Of a stretch of DNA of 26,422 nucleotides, positions 15,974-23,449 are shown in pieces. Within the stretch, counting starts at the first letter, position 1. Every line of letters starts with the position of its first letter. The position numbers and the translations under genes were made by a program. A model generated the notes under the pieces. That model searched no databases and was not told the DNA's origin. It saw only the letters and a list, made by a program, of their open reading frames with translations. The stretch lies in IMG/VR virus record IMGVR_UViG_3300009474_000008, positions 1-26,422 of that record. One strand, written 5' to 3'. This stretch comes from a virus.

Positions 15974-15978
15974 TTTTG
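15948..15978 (+). promoter_or_regulatory. Possible promoter at the end of the morphogenesis gene
   Basis: TTG at 15948-15950 is followed after 20 bases by TAATTTTG at 15971-15978, a full match to TAnnTTTG. It overlaps the stop codon of the preceding gene. Transcription would start near 15983, just before the palindrome at 15996. Confidence 0.5.
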
Positions 15979-15995
15979 TACTATCAAAATAAAAG

Positions 15996-16011
15996 TTTAG
16001 ATTTGTCTAAA
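15996..16011. promoter_or_regulatory. Palindromic operator, copy 3
   Basis: TTTAGATTTGTCTAAA has the same arms as copies 1 and 2. Unlike them it lies downstream of the nearest promoter-like sequence and only 13 bases before the ATG at 16025. A protein bound here would block rather than assist that promoter, or the RNA copy could form a hairpin before the start codon. Confidence 0.5.
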
Positions 16012-16024
16012 ATATTTTTAAGAC

Positions 16025-16249
16025 ATGGCACGAATTAAGATAACCAATAGTAAAACTGGCGATGTAAGGGAAGTTGAAGAATTTGTTTTGACTAGCCACT
16101 TGCACCGAAAAGGTTGGCGTAAGATTGATAAGTTTGAAGTAGAACGGTTTCCAGTTGATGACGAACAAGTAGAAGATGAAAAAGAAAAAGAAGAAATACA
16201 AGTAGAAAAACCAAAAACAAGAGGACGTAAACCAAAGACAGACAAATGA
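16025..16249 (+). CDS. Small protein with acidic stretch and basic AT-hook-like tail
   Basis: A 74-residue protein. Residues 1-45 look like a small folded domain (MARIKITNSKTGDVREVEEF). A strongly acidic Glu-rich stretch follows (about 46-60), then a basic tail KPKTRGRKPKTDK in which RGRKP resembles an AT-hook. It lies between the morphogenesis and scaffold genes and overlaps the scaffold start by four bases (ATGA). The family is unknown. A link to DNA or to the assembling head is possible but unproven. Confidence 0.65.
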   Translation: MARIKITNSKTGDVREVEEFVLTSHLHRKGWRKIDKFEVERFPVDDEQVEDEKEKEEIQVEKPKTRGRKPKTDK

Positions 16250-17082
16250 TAGAAAGCGCAGAACTTTTAAAAGCAATCGGACTTGAAAGTGCCGAAACAA
16301 TCGATGAGGTAAAAGCCCACATTGAAAAGACTTTCATACCTACAAACCTAATCCAAGAAAACGAGTTGATTAAGACGCACGTTGGTAAGGTTATAGGCAA
16401 ACGTATTGGCGAAGCGGAAACCCGTGTAAAGGCAAACGCTAAAGCACTAGGTATTGAACTTGAAGATATAAGCGGTAAAAAGTTTGAGGAAATACTAGAA
16501 GTATATACCGAAAAACTAAGTGCAAAGCAAAAGGAACTGCAAGAATTAGCAGGGAAAGGCGATGATGCTAAAGTGGCTGAACTACAAAAGGAAACCGATA
16601 AGCTAAAAGCAAAACTAGCTGAAAAAGATAATTTCCTATTGGCAGCGGTAGCGGAAAAAGAAAAGGTAGTAACGGAGTTTGCAGGGTATAAAACTAACCT
16701 ACAAAAAACCGAACTAACTAGTAAGGCTTGGGGTTCATTGACGTATAGCGATAGCGCAACCGAATTAGTTAAAAAAGGGTTTCAAACATTGGTAAATGAT
16801 AAGTACGAAGTACGCTTACCAAATGAAGATGAAACAGCAACTAAAGACGGGTTAGTAGTTATTGATAAGTCAACAGGTGAGCGACCTAAGACGGCAACGG
16901 ATTTTACGAGCTTTGCGGAAATCTTACAGACCGAAGCAAAAGCAGCAAACATATTGAAAGTAGGTGGACATAAAGATACACCGCCAGCAATTAAGAAACC
17001 AATCTTAGTTGACGAAGCACCAAAGGTAAATAAGCCAATTAATAGGGCTGAACAACATTTGGAGCGACTGAAACAAGGTTAA
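16246..17082 (+). CDS. Scaffold-like head assembly protein
   Basis: A 278-residue charged protein that lies directly before the capsid gene. Residues about 75-150 are a long coiled coil (EKLSAKQKELQELAGKGDD and following). The C-terminal third is a small alpha/beta region ending in a basic, helical tail (NRAEQHLERLKQG), the usual place where scaffolds contact the capsid protein. Position, coiled coil and tail all fit a procapsid scaffold that is removed before DNA packaging. No protease motif is visible. Confidence 0.75.
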   Translation: MIESAELLKAIGLESAETIDEVKAHIEKTFIPTNLIQENELIKTHVGKVIGKRIGEAETRVKANAKALGIELEDISGKKFEEILEVYTEKLSAKQKELQELAGKGDDAKVAELQKETDKLKAKLAEKDNFLLAAVAEKEKVVTEFAGYKTNLQKTELTSKAWGSLTYSDSATELVKKGFQTLVNDKYEVRLPNEDETATKDGLVVIDKSTGERPKTATDFTSFAEILQTEAKAANILKVGGHKDTPPAIKKPILVDEAPKVNKPINRAEQHLERLKQG

Positions 17083-17185
17083 GCCGAAGGGCTAATACTA
17101 AGTGTCGAGGGACAATAAAACCACGTGCTATTTTCTTACCAGAGCATTATAATTAGGTAGGGATTAACTTTTAATCTCTATAAAA
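17082..17185 (+). promoter_or_regulatory. Structured mRNA leader (pseudoknot plus hairpin), copy 2
   Basis: AGCC-GAAG-GGCT at 17082-17093 and TGTC-GAGG-GACA at 17103-17114 are two small hairpins like the 5' hairpin of copy 1. GTGCT (17125-17129) pairs with AGCAT (17143-17147). CTTACC (17135-17140) pairs with GGTAGG (17156-17161), crossing the former. The second loop is two and the third eight bases, as in copy 1. GGGATTAA (17160-17167) pairs with TTAATCTC (17171-17178), seven bases before the ATG at 17186. No promoter is evident here, so this copy probably lies inside a longer mRNA. Compared with copy 1, GTGCC/GGCAT has become GTGCT/AGCAT and the 3' stem differs at several paired positions. 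Confidence 0.65.
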
Positions 17186-18226
17186 ATGAGTTATGAATCT
17201 AGTGCTTACGTTAGCTGTCCAGCTATCCAAGCCAAACTAAACGAAATCTTTAACAATGCGGACTTAACGCAAAGGCGTTATATTCCCCCTTTCCTAAGTG
17301 CGATAATTTCGCCACTTAACACTCAAGGTGTAACACTTCAACAACGTATTGGCGGTAATGGTCGCAAACGTGAAGTTCAAGCGGTTTACAGCCCACGACT
17401 ATGTACTAACAGCGTAAGTTCAAGCCGTTTAGATGCTTGTACCGCTGGCGACAAAGTAGGCGAACTATCGCAAACTTACGAGGTTGACCCAGATGCAGGT
17501 TCATTTATCACTAAGAACTTGGAACTACGTGACCTTATTGACACTTGCGAAACCGATAGCTTTTATGTAGCTAACACAATCAATAAAATGATTGATGCGG
17601 TTGTACGTGTTATGGGTACTACCACACTAGCGGAAGCTGCTGTGTTGTTTGGCGTACACGCTGACACTGGTACTACTGGCGCAGTAAGCGTAAGCACTCA
17701 AATCGGTAACAACGTAAGCGATGACATCATCACTAAGTTGTCTTACCTTTTGAAAATTAGCGAATACTCAAACAATGAAGCTTGGGTAGTTGGTGGTTCA
17801 TTTGACTTCAATCGCTACTATTCAGCAGTTGGCTTGTCTTGTTGCACCGATGCTTTGAACTTTGACTTGGCAGCGTACAACGGTCAATATGGACCGATGC
17901 CATTGTTTGACAAAGGCGTTGATGCTGCTTGGGGTGATAACCACGTTGGTTTGTTGTTGCCTAACGCTTTGCAATTGATTACTTACAACGAGTATGTAGG
18001 TGAGCGTGGTATTCGTGTAATTGACACCGAAACTTACAAACAAGGCACAATAGTTGACCCTGCCACTGGCATTATGTTCGACTACTCTGCTAAGTTTGAT
18101 TGCGGAACTTGGACATTCTCTTTGGGTCTTGCTCACCAATTGGTAGCTGCACCTGACGATATGTTCTATGCTTGCGATGAGTTGCGTGGAACGAATGGAT
18201 TTTGGGACTTTGTTATCGCTAACTAA
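17186..18226 (+). CDS. Major capsid protein
   Basis: A 346-residue protein in the standard place after the scaffold. The start MSYESSAYVSCPAIQAKLNEIF, the middle AWVVGGSFDFNRYYS and the end GIMFDYSAKFDCGTWTFSLGLAHQL read like capsid proteins of Bacteroidetes siphophages, presumably of the HK97 fold. It has many Cys residues (about nine), which could give cross-links or metal sites. Leu codons change sharply inside the gene: TTA/CTA dominate up to about 17640 and TTG almost exclusively after it. A structured leader precedes it. The next gene starts two bases after its stop. Confidence 0.85.
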   Translation: MSYESSAYVSCPAIQAKLNEIFNNADLTQRRYIPPFLSAIISPLNTQGVTLQQRIGGNGRKREVQAVYSPRLCTNSVSSSRLDACTAGDKVGELSQTYEVDPDAGSFITKNLELRDLIDTCETDSFYVANTINKMIDAVVRVMGTTTLAEAAVLFGVHADTGTTGAVSVSTQIGNNVSDDIITKLSYLLKISEYSNNEAWVVGGSFDFNRYYSAVGLSCCTDALNFDLAAYNGQYGPMPLFDKGVDAAWGDNHVGLLLPNALQLITYNEYVGERGIRVIDTETYKQGTIVDPATGIMFDYSAKFDCGTWTFSLGLAHQLVAAPDDMFYACDELRGTNGFWDFVIAN

Positions 18227-18228
18227 GC

Positions 18229-19242
18229 ATGACTTGTCTTGACAATCTGATTGGAGTAAGCCCACTATTAGGAGATAATCCTGATAGTGGGTTATTCCTG
18301 TCGGATATAGACATAACGCTACAACAAGCGAACAACCTACAAACTACCAACGATACAAGCGGAGTTGATTACTTGCAAAAGAAAATTGAGTTTGCCCAAA
18401 AGACGGTAGTTAATGACTTTGTTAACCGATTAAGGGAAAGCAAGCCAAACCTAAAAGCATTCGGGGTAAATACTATCCTAGAAAGCAATACCGTAGGTAA
18501 GTACCGCCAAAATAAGCCTGTATTGAACGCTAATGCAGCGGTTGAGCGTGGTTTGTACTTGGATATTAACGATGCCACCTATTTAAGCCTAAAGATTACT
18601 AGTATATCTTTAATGGCTCAAACCACAGGTAACGTAACTATTAAAGTGTACGACCTAATACAAGGTAAGCAAATAGACAGCATAGTAATAGCGTGTGTAG
18701 CTGGCGAAATAAGCACCACAAGCGTAAACAAGTCTTACGACAACAACGGACAAAGGTATCAATTAGCGTTCTTGTATGACGGTGCTACGGCTAGTTATAT
18801 TAATGACTATAATAACTCAAAGTGCTTAAGCTGTACACCAAGTTGGAACGTAGGTAATTGCAAATGGAGTGGTGCAACGATGACAAACGGGGCTACCAAA
18901 ATACGGTCTAATTTGTCAACAGGTGGGCTAAACGGGGCTAATGGGTTATCAATTACCTATACGGTTGATTGCGATGTGAATAGCTTGGTTTGCCAATTAA
19001 AGTCAAGGTTAGCATTTCCTTTGTTGTACAAGACAGCGGTATTGGTTGCGGATAGTTATAAGCTAACACCACGTATAAACGCTACGGTAAAGATACCTAA
19101 TGTGCCAACTGAAGATTGGAGGGCTTGGGCGGTTAACGAATATGAAAAGGTGATGGATAACCTTATACAAGGTATTCAACTACCTAATACAGCTTGTTTT
19201 AAATGTATTGCAAGGGTTAACCAAGTAGCAGTATTGCCATGA
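18229..19242 (+). CDS. Head or connector structural protein, unknown
   Basis: A 337-residue protein that directly follows the capsid gene, where head-completion or connector proteins are encoded. The N-terminal 110 residues are helical (LQQANNLQTTND, QKKIEFAQKTVVNDFVNRL). A beta-sandwich lies at about 125-190 (NVTIKVYDLIQGKQIDSIVI), then a Cys cluster CLSCTPSWNVGNCKW (about 203-217), and a helical C-terminus (AWAVNEYEKVMDNLIQGIQ). The beta part could face outward as a decoration. I do not recognise the family beyond this. It overlaps the next gene by four bases (ATGA). Confidence 0.6.
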   Translation: MTCLDNLIGVSPLLGDNPDSGLFLSDIDITLQQANNLQTTNDTSGVDYLQKKIEFAQKTVVNDFVNRLRESKPNLKAFGVNTILESNTVGKYRQNKPVLNANAAVERGLYLDINDATYLSLKITSISLMAQTTGNVTIKVYDLIQGKQIDSIVIACVAGEISTTSVNKSYDNNGQRYQLAFLYDGATASYINDYNNSKCLSCTPSWNVGNCKWSGATMTNGATKIRSNLSTGGLNGANGLSITYTVDCDVNSLVCQLKSRLAFPLLYKTAVLVADSYKLTPRINATVKIPNVPTEDWRAWAVNEYEKVMDNLIQGIQLPNTACFKCIARVNQVAVLP

Positions 19243-19766
19243 ATAGCGCACAATGGATAGCAAAGGAACGGGCTAAATTTGAAAGGATTGGGGTATGTTT
19301 TGGTCGTGCGGTTTCCGATGTTCATGCTTTGCAAACACAAAGGATATACGTAAGCGGTAAGAATAGCCAAGATGCAAACATAGGCAGCTATAATACTAGT
19401 AATCCGTTGTATGTAAATCCAAAGTACGCACCGAAGAAATTTCCCACACGGGGTAAAAACGGTGCAGCAAGGTTTAAGAACGGCAAGCCACATAAAACAG
19501 GGTATTTTACAAGCTATTCAGCCTTTAGGCAAAATCAAGGACGACAAACCGCAACGGTTGATTTAAGATTAAGCGGTGCTTTATTCAGAGACTATGCAAG
19601 TAGCTTGATAAGAATTGACAATAAATGGTATTCAGGCGTAAAGAATAAAGACAACGCAGATAAATTAAGGGGCGCAATTGATAAATACGGGGCAACGGTT
19701 TTTAGACTTTCCCCAAGTGAACGTAAACTACTAAACGAGAGGGCTGCTAAATGCTTCAATCAATAA
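19239..19766 (+). CDS. Head-tail connector or neck protein, probable
   Basis: A 175-residue basic protein. Its size, its Gly/Asn/Arg-rich middle (YAPKKFPTRGKNGAARFKNG) and the later segment TATVDLRLSGALFRDYASSLIRIDN fit the small head-tail joining proteins of siphophages. The 'DLRLSGAL...' strand-helix is found in several of them. The C-terminal RLSPSERKLLNERAAKC is amphipathic. It lies between the head genes and a tail-terminator-like gene and overlaps the latter by 16 bases. The role is inferred from position. Confidence 0.5.
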   Translation: MNSAQWIAKERAKFERIGVCFGRAVSDVHALQTQRIYVSGKNSQDANIGSYNTSNPLYVNPKYAPKKFPTRGKNGAARFKNGKPHKTGYFTSYSAFRQNQGRQTATVDLRLSGALFRDYASSLIRIDNKWYSGVKNKDNADKLRGAIDKYGATVFRLSPSERKLLNERAAKCFNQ

Positions 19767-21781
19767 TTGACTATCTTACAATCAAGCTGCAAGCGTTAAA
19801 GATTGCGGACGTTTATGGTTTAGGTGAATTGGTAGTTAATGACGATAGCGAAAAGCCAGCACTATACACGGGTAGCGGTCAATACCACTCATTAGTAAAC
19901 TTTGACCACCATAACGGACTAATGTACTTTAGATTGGTTAGCCCCGTAACCAACACAGTATCGGAATCACAAGTAGGGGGCGAAGATGTATTCCAACGGA
20001 CTTACAATTTAAGGGTAATAGCCTACGTAAACAAAGAAGTTTACAACACTGACAACAACTACATAGACGATAAGATAGCACACAATATCCAACTAGCTAT
20101 TGATAATGAAGATGATGGGCTACTAAGCACTTCATTAGGTGCGCAAACCGCCACCATTCAAACGGTAAGCTACGAAACCAACAGGCGCAATGTAAGCGAT
20201 GGTGAAAGTTTAGGATTTGATATACCGTTTAACTACGTGTTTCTAGCTTTAGATTTTAGCGTAATAATAATAGGCTCACAAGATTGTTTTAACACTTATG
20301 GGTGTAACGACACACCAATTAATTATCTTGATTTACTACGTAGTGAAGTTTGCGAAACAGAGTGCCAGCAAGCCACAGCAATAGTAAAGAACAGCGATGG
20401 CGATACATTAAGCACTACCTTTATTGATAGTGGCGCAAGTGCTGACATAACCGTAGGCAATAGTGATATACTACGCAGCGATACCACCACAATAGCAAGC
20501 GTAGCAGCACAAGACAGTTATACCGTTAGTGATAGCGTAGTTACCCTACAAAACACCGCCTTAACGGTTTTAAGCACTACAAACGTATTAGCTGATAGCA
20601 CGGCAACCATAACTGCTCCAGATGCCACAGGCACGGCTAAAAACAGCTTAGGAACGACTATCGGAACAGGGAGCGCACCAAGTGGTGGTAGTGGCAATAT
20701 AAACGTTGCAGATAGCAGCATATTACGTTCAGATGCCACAACGATAGCAACCACACCAGCAACAGTATCGTACACCGTAGCCGATAGCCCTGTAAGGGTA
20801 GAATACGTTGACGGTACGTTAATAAGCAATACCAACGTAAAGGCTGCGAGTTCAGCCACTATACAAGTGCCTAATCAAGCAAGCTTAGACGACCAAGTAA
20901 ACACAAGCACCACAGCACAAGTAGTAACGGCTATACAACTAGCTAATAAAGAGTGCGGAGTATTGGAAGGGTTAGCAGCTGAATACGGCAATATAGGAAA
21001 CTTCGCAACGTGGGGCGCAACCACTACTCCATATTGTGTAGGTATTCATGGAAATGAGTTTTACGTAGTATTGGACGGTGGTAGCGTTCAAGTATTCGAT
21101 GCAGCCACTAGGACACTGCAAAGAACTGTTTTAGGTTTTGGGACTTTAGCTAGGCATATAAGGTTTAACGCTACGCAGTATTTAGTTACTTCATTTGGCT
21201 TAAACCAAGTTAGGATAATGACCACCGCCACTGACGTACAGGCAGCGGTACTTACAACCGTAAACCCATTTAGCGCAGCATTTAACCCTAACAACGGGAA
21301 TGTTTTTTGGATAAACGGCACTAATGTGATAGAGGAAAAAACACAACTTAATGTAGTGGTGGGGGTAACATTCACAAGTGCTAACGTAGTACGCCAGCGA
21401 ACTATAAAAAACGAACCTAGCACAAATAGAATTTGGATAGGTGGCGATAGCGGTAACGCAGTGTTTGGGCGGTTAAGCTACTTTGATGCCACAACAAGAG
21501 CATTTACTAATATTACGTTTAGCGGAACAATTACTTTTGCTATTAATGTAATAACTGGTTTAGCATTTGACGGGACATATATTTACGTAATCCACCAGAC
21601 TGGCGGTAGTACGGCAATGTGCATGACTAAAATAGACAGCACTGGCGTTGTTCAAAACCAAACACTAATACTTGGGGACGATGGCGGTATATGTGGGAAT
21701 TATTACACGGGCTACGGTTGCCCAACGGTTATTTATCCAATCTCAATTTTAAATACTTGTGGAATTGCTAAAGTTCTTTAG
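19751..21781 (+). CDS. Tail-terminator-like protein fused to repeats and a beta-propeller
   Basis: A 676-residue, clearly modular protein. Residues 1-180 look like a tail terminator or completion protein (helix IIDYLTIKLQAL, strands VFQRTYNLRVIAYV). Residues about 205-375 hold two beta-rich repeats 80-85 residues apart, each with ILRSD-TTIA...SYTV-DS. Residues about 400-676 have the strand rhythm of an NHL/YVTN-type beta-propeller (GIHGNEFYVVLDGGSVQVFDAATRTL; NPNNGNVFWINGTNVIEE; AFDGTYIYVIHQTGG). The last part would stand out from the neck as a binding or decorating domain. The next gene starts inside its 3' end. Confidence 0.65.
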   Translation: MLQSIIDYLTIKLQALKIADVYGLGELVVNDDSEKPALYTGSGQYHSLVNFDHHNGLMYFRLVSPVTNTVSESQVGGEDVFQRTYNLRVIAYVNKEVYNTDNNYIDDKIAHNIQLAIDNEDDGLLSTSLGAQTATIQTVSYETNRRNVSDGESLGFDIPFNYVFLALDFSVIIIGSQDCFNTYGCNDTPINYLDLLRSEVCETECQQATAIVKNSDGDTLSTTFIDSGASADITVGNSDILRSDTTTIASVAAQDSYTVSDSVVTLQNTALTVLSTTNVLADSTATITAPDATGTAKNSLGTTIGTGSAPSGGSGNINVADSSILRSDATTIATTPATVSYTVADSPVRVEYVDGTLISNTNVKAASSATIQVPNQASLDDQVNTSTTAQVVTAIQLANKECGVLEGLAAEYGNIGNFATWGATTTPYCVGIHGNEFYVVLDGGSVQVFDAATRTLQRTVLGFGTLARHIRFNATQYLVTSFGLNQVRIMTTATDVQAAVLTTVNPFSAAFNPNNGNVFWINGTNVIEEKTQLNVVVGVTFTSANVVRQRTIKNEPSTNRIWIGGDSGNAVFGRLSYFDATTRAFTNITFSGTITFAINVITGLAFDGTYIYVIHQTGGSTAMCMTKIDSTGVVQNQTLILGDDGGICGNYYTGYGCPTVIYPISILNTCGIAKVL

Positions 21782-21947
21782 ACATATAAACGGGGTTATA
21801 GACCTTATAAGCGAAACGGAGCGCAACGATTGTGAACCGTTTGACGTATCACATATTGACGACTTTTATAATCGCTTAAATGACTTGTATATTGAGGACG
21901 GTATTGTAAAACTTAGAATTACACAAGATGCAGAAAATGGAAATTAG
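21759..21947 (+). CDS. Small acidic protein, unknown
   Basis: A 62-residue acidic protein whose start overlaps the previous gene by 23 bases. The N-terminus is helical (MELLKFFRHINGVIDLI), followed by polar, acidic sequence with a short strand (GIVKLRITQ). No membrane segment or known motif is visible. It lies between the neck gene and holin-like membrane genes. The family is unknown. Confidence 0.6.
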   Translation: MELLKFFRHINGVIDLISETERNDCEPFDVSHIDDFYNRLNDLYIEDGIVKLRITQDAENGN

Positions 21948-22155
21948 AAACCTGTTAGCGGTTTGTTGGAGTGGATTTGGTGCGTTATATATTATTGGTA
22001 TTACCTTTATGGATATACCTGTAAATAACCACCGTGCAGTTGATACCGTGTTAGGTTTTGTGTTAGGTACAATAGTGTCAACGATTATAGGCTTTTACTT
22101 TGGGAGCAGTAAAGGCAGTGCTGATAAAAACGAAATGATTAAGAATAAAGAATAA
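21928..22155 (+). CDS. Small two-helix membrane protein, holin-like
   Basis: A 75-residue protein with two membrane segments, about residues 8-26 and 40-59, joined by a short loop with IPVNNHRAVD, and ending in YFGSSKGSADKNEMIKNKE. Phage proteins with two such helices and a 'YYFGSSKGS..K' end are common, often beside lysis genes, and are usually called holin-like. Two starts are possible, ATG 21928 or 21937. The second has the more A-rich upstream sequence. A holin would form membrane pores that release the lysis enzyme. Confidence 0.6.
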   Translation: MQKMEIRNLLAVCWSGFGALYIIGITFMDIPVNNHRAVDTVLGFVLGTIVSTIIGFYFGSSKGSADKNEMIKNKE

Positions 22156-22185
22156 CTAACAAGCCTTTGGGGGGCGCAAACTAAA

Positions 22186-22401
22186 ATGGAAAAAGTGGAA
22201 GATTTTTTACGCAAACATCCGACTTTGGGTTTTGTTACAAGCTTATGGGCGTTCTGTCAACCGTTCCTAGACACGCTTACCCCTATACTACAATTCATTG
22301 CGTTGGTTATTGGTGTAATGATTGGAGCGATAACGCTACGGTTAAAGCTAATGGAGTACAACGAAAAGAAAGTAAAACAGATGCACAATGATAAGGATTG
22401 A
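22186..22401 (+). CDS. Small membrane protein, possible holin
   Basis: A 71-residue protein with an amphipathic N-terminus (MEKVEDFLRKHPTLGFVTSLWAF), one long hydrophobic region (about 32-54, possibly two short helices) and a basic C-terminal tail (LKLMEYNEKKVKQMHNDKD). The size and charge pattern fit a class II or III holin or anti-holin. It lies next to another small membrane gene, 30 bases downstream of it, and overlaps the next small gene by 14 bases. Confidence 0.55.
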   Translation: MEKVEDFLRKHPTLGFVTSLWAFCQPFLDTLTPILQFIALVIGVMIGAITLRLKLMEYNEKKVKQMHNDKD

Positions 22402-22531
22402 AGGCAATGACTTGTTTGACGGGCATATCTCGTTAGGTATTTACAGCTACCTTGTAATTGAGGAGGATAATTCCGAAAATACAGAGTTGGTTATCGGGTT
22501 GCTACTTTTTAATATTGTTTTCACTTATTGA
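22388..22531 (+). CDS. 47-residue protein with hydrophobic C-terminus
   Basis: A short frame with ATG at 22388 overlapping the previous gene by 14 bases. It reads MIRIEGNDLFDGHISLGIYS, a short acidic link, then LVIGLLLFNIVFTY. The hydrophobic end could be a membrane segment. The overlap and the codon choice agree with the neighbours, but no family is recognised. It is the last gene before a terminator. Confidence 0.4.
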   Translation: MIRIEGNDLFDGHISLGIYSYLVIEEDNSENTELVIGLLLFNIVFTY

Positions 22532-22591
22532 GAAATTAGTATTACCTTTACGGTGTGATGCCTAATCGAGTTCACTGCTCGAAAGCATAAG

Positions 22592-22625
22592 CCCTTGTAG
22601 TTTACCGCTGCAAGGGTATTTTTTT
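22592..22625 (+). terminator. Rho-independent terminator after the late gene block
   Basis: CCCTTGTAG (22592-22600) pairs with CTGCAAGGG (22608-22616) over nine pairs, one of them G-U, and a T-rich run with seven consecutive T ends at 22625. It closes the long structural operon. Confidence 0.85.
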
Positions 22626-22633
22626 ATATACTC

Positions 22634-22756
22634 ATGCAACTATTAAACATCTTTTTGTATCTTTGTGTAATAGGTGTGTTGATATACTTGGTACACACCG
22701 CCAATAACGGTAAATACGTTGGCGAACAAAAACTAAACGTTCTTTATACTACGTAG
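22634..22756 (+). CDS. 40-residue membrane peptide (doubtful)
   Basis: A short frame directly after the terminator. It reads MQLLNIFLYLCVIGVLIYLV, a good membrane helix, then a polar tail to residue 40. It could be a small membrane protein, but no promoter lies before it, and a promoter-like TATCTTTG lies inside it. The frame may therefore be chance. Confidence 0.3.
   Translation: MQLLNIFLYLCVIGVLIYLVHTANNGKYVGEQKLNVLYTT
22658..22665 (+). promoter_or_regulatory. Possible -7 element before the non-coding stretch
   Basis: TATCTTTG matches TAnnTTTG exactly, but no good TTG/TTTG is found about 20 bases upstream. A transcript would start near 22670 and run through the inverted repeats. Confidence 0.35.
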
Positions 22757-23000
22757 TTAAACAGATTAAATCTAGGCTCTGGCATTCAACCCCAATACAA
22801 CCTAGGCATCACCAATAAATCCATCTGTAAAATAGGCGTTGTGAACCTAGTTAACTATTAGAGTAGCCGCAGCATAGGTGAGTATAGTTGAACGAGTAAT
22901 ACCCTTTTACCATTAAGCAGGGTATTAAACATCATTCTTGTTTTGTAATCAAGCAAAACTAAAGGGGTGATGCATAGGTGGGGTATATCTTTACCTCAAC
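22757..23000 (+). other. Non-coding stretch rich in inverted repeats, candidate structured RNA
   Basis: I find no convincing gene in this stretch. Perfect or near-perfect pairings are visible: ACAGAT (22761)/ATCTGT (22823), CTAGG (22772)/CCTAG (22801), ACCTA (22845)/TAGGT (22875), AACTAT (22853)/ATAGTT (22884), and TAATACCC (22897)/GGGTATTA (22920). A long hairpin covers 22930-22972, with ten pairs, a three-base bulge and six more pairs. GCATCACC (22806) could also pair with GGTGATGC (22966), which would compete with that hairpin. GCATAGGTG occurs twice, exactly 100 bases apart (22872 and 22972). It may be a phage non-coding RNA, or a replication or packaging region. Confidence 0.4.
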
Positions 23001-23038
23001 CACAAATAATAAACACAAAAACAATCTTTACAAATAAC

Positions 23039-23069
23039 TTGACAATATCGAAACTAATGTTTTACTTTG
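23039..23069 (+). promoter_or_regulatory. Bacteroidetes-type promoter
   Basis: TTG at 23039-23041 (part of TTGACA) is followed after 20 bases by TTACTTTG at 23062-23069, one mismatch from TAnnTTTG. Transcription would start near 23074, giving an A-rich leader of about 18 bases before ATG 23093. Confidence 0.55.
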
Positions 23070-23092
23070 CCGTACACTAAAACAAAAATACT

Positions 23093-23437
23093 ATGACACA
23101 TCAATTAGAGAATAACACTTACTGCGTTTTTAAAACGGCAGAAGAATGTAAAAAGGCTTTTAAATTAGCTAAGAAATTATTCGGCAATTATAAATTTGCT
23201 GGTAAAAGTAAAGATGTTTGCCTATGTTATTATACGGATAACTTTTGGACTTGTGAAAAAAACTACATGGATGATAAGCAAATACCAGCAGACGAGTTCC
23301 TAGCCCGTCTGCAAAACAAATGGGTAGAGCCTAACAAAATAGCAGAAATAGAGCAAGCGATAAAAGACTTTGAAGCTAAGTCAGACTTCGGAACAGCACG
23401 AGGGTTAACGTTAGCCCTTGCAATAATAAATAGTTGA
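23093..23437 (+). CDS. Unknown 114-residue protein
   Basis: A 114-residue soluble protein with its own promoter and terminator, so it is a single-gene unit. The N-terminal part is alpha/beta (TYCVFKTAEECKKAFKLAKKLF) with the segment DVCLCYYTDNFWTCEKNY (about 42-59), rich in Cys and aromatic residues. The C-terminal 40 residues are helical (PNKIAEIEQAIKDFEAKS). It looks like a small DNA- or protein-binding accessory protein, but I do not recognise the family. Confidence 0.65.
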   Translation: MTHQLENNTYCVFKTAEECKKAFKLAKKLFGNYKFAGKSKDVCLCYYTDNFWTCEKNYMDDKQIPADEFLARLQNKWVEPNKIAEIEQAIKDFEAKSDFGTARGLTLALAIINS

Positions 23438-23449
23438 GTTGGTTAGTTT

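Noticed and set aside
15996-16019. Promoter for the 74-residue gene using the TTTG inside palindrome copy 3
   Set aside because: The only T-rich sequence at a suitable distance (TATTTTTA) is too close and ends in A, so the element at 15948-15978 is preferred.
22566-22582. Small hairpin TCGAG...CTCGA before the terminator
   Set aside because: Five pairs with no T run after it. The stronger hairpin with seven T directly downstream is the real terminator.
22772-22805. Possible tRNA or tmRNA fragment (GGGGTTGAATGCC on the minus strand resembles a T-arm)
   Set aside because: No acceptor stem, anticodon arm or CCA can be drawn around it on either strand.
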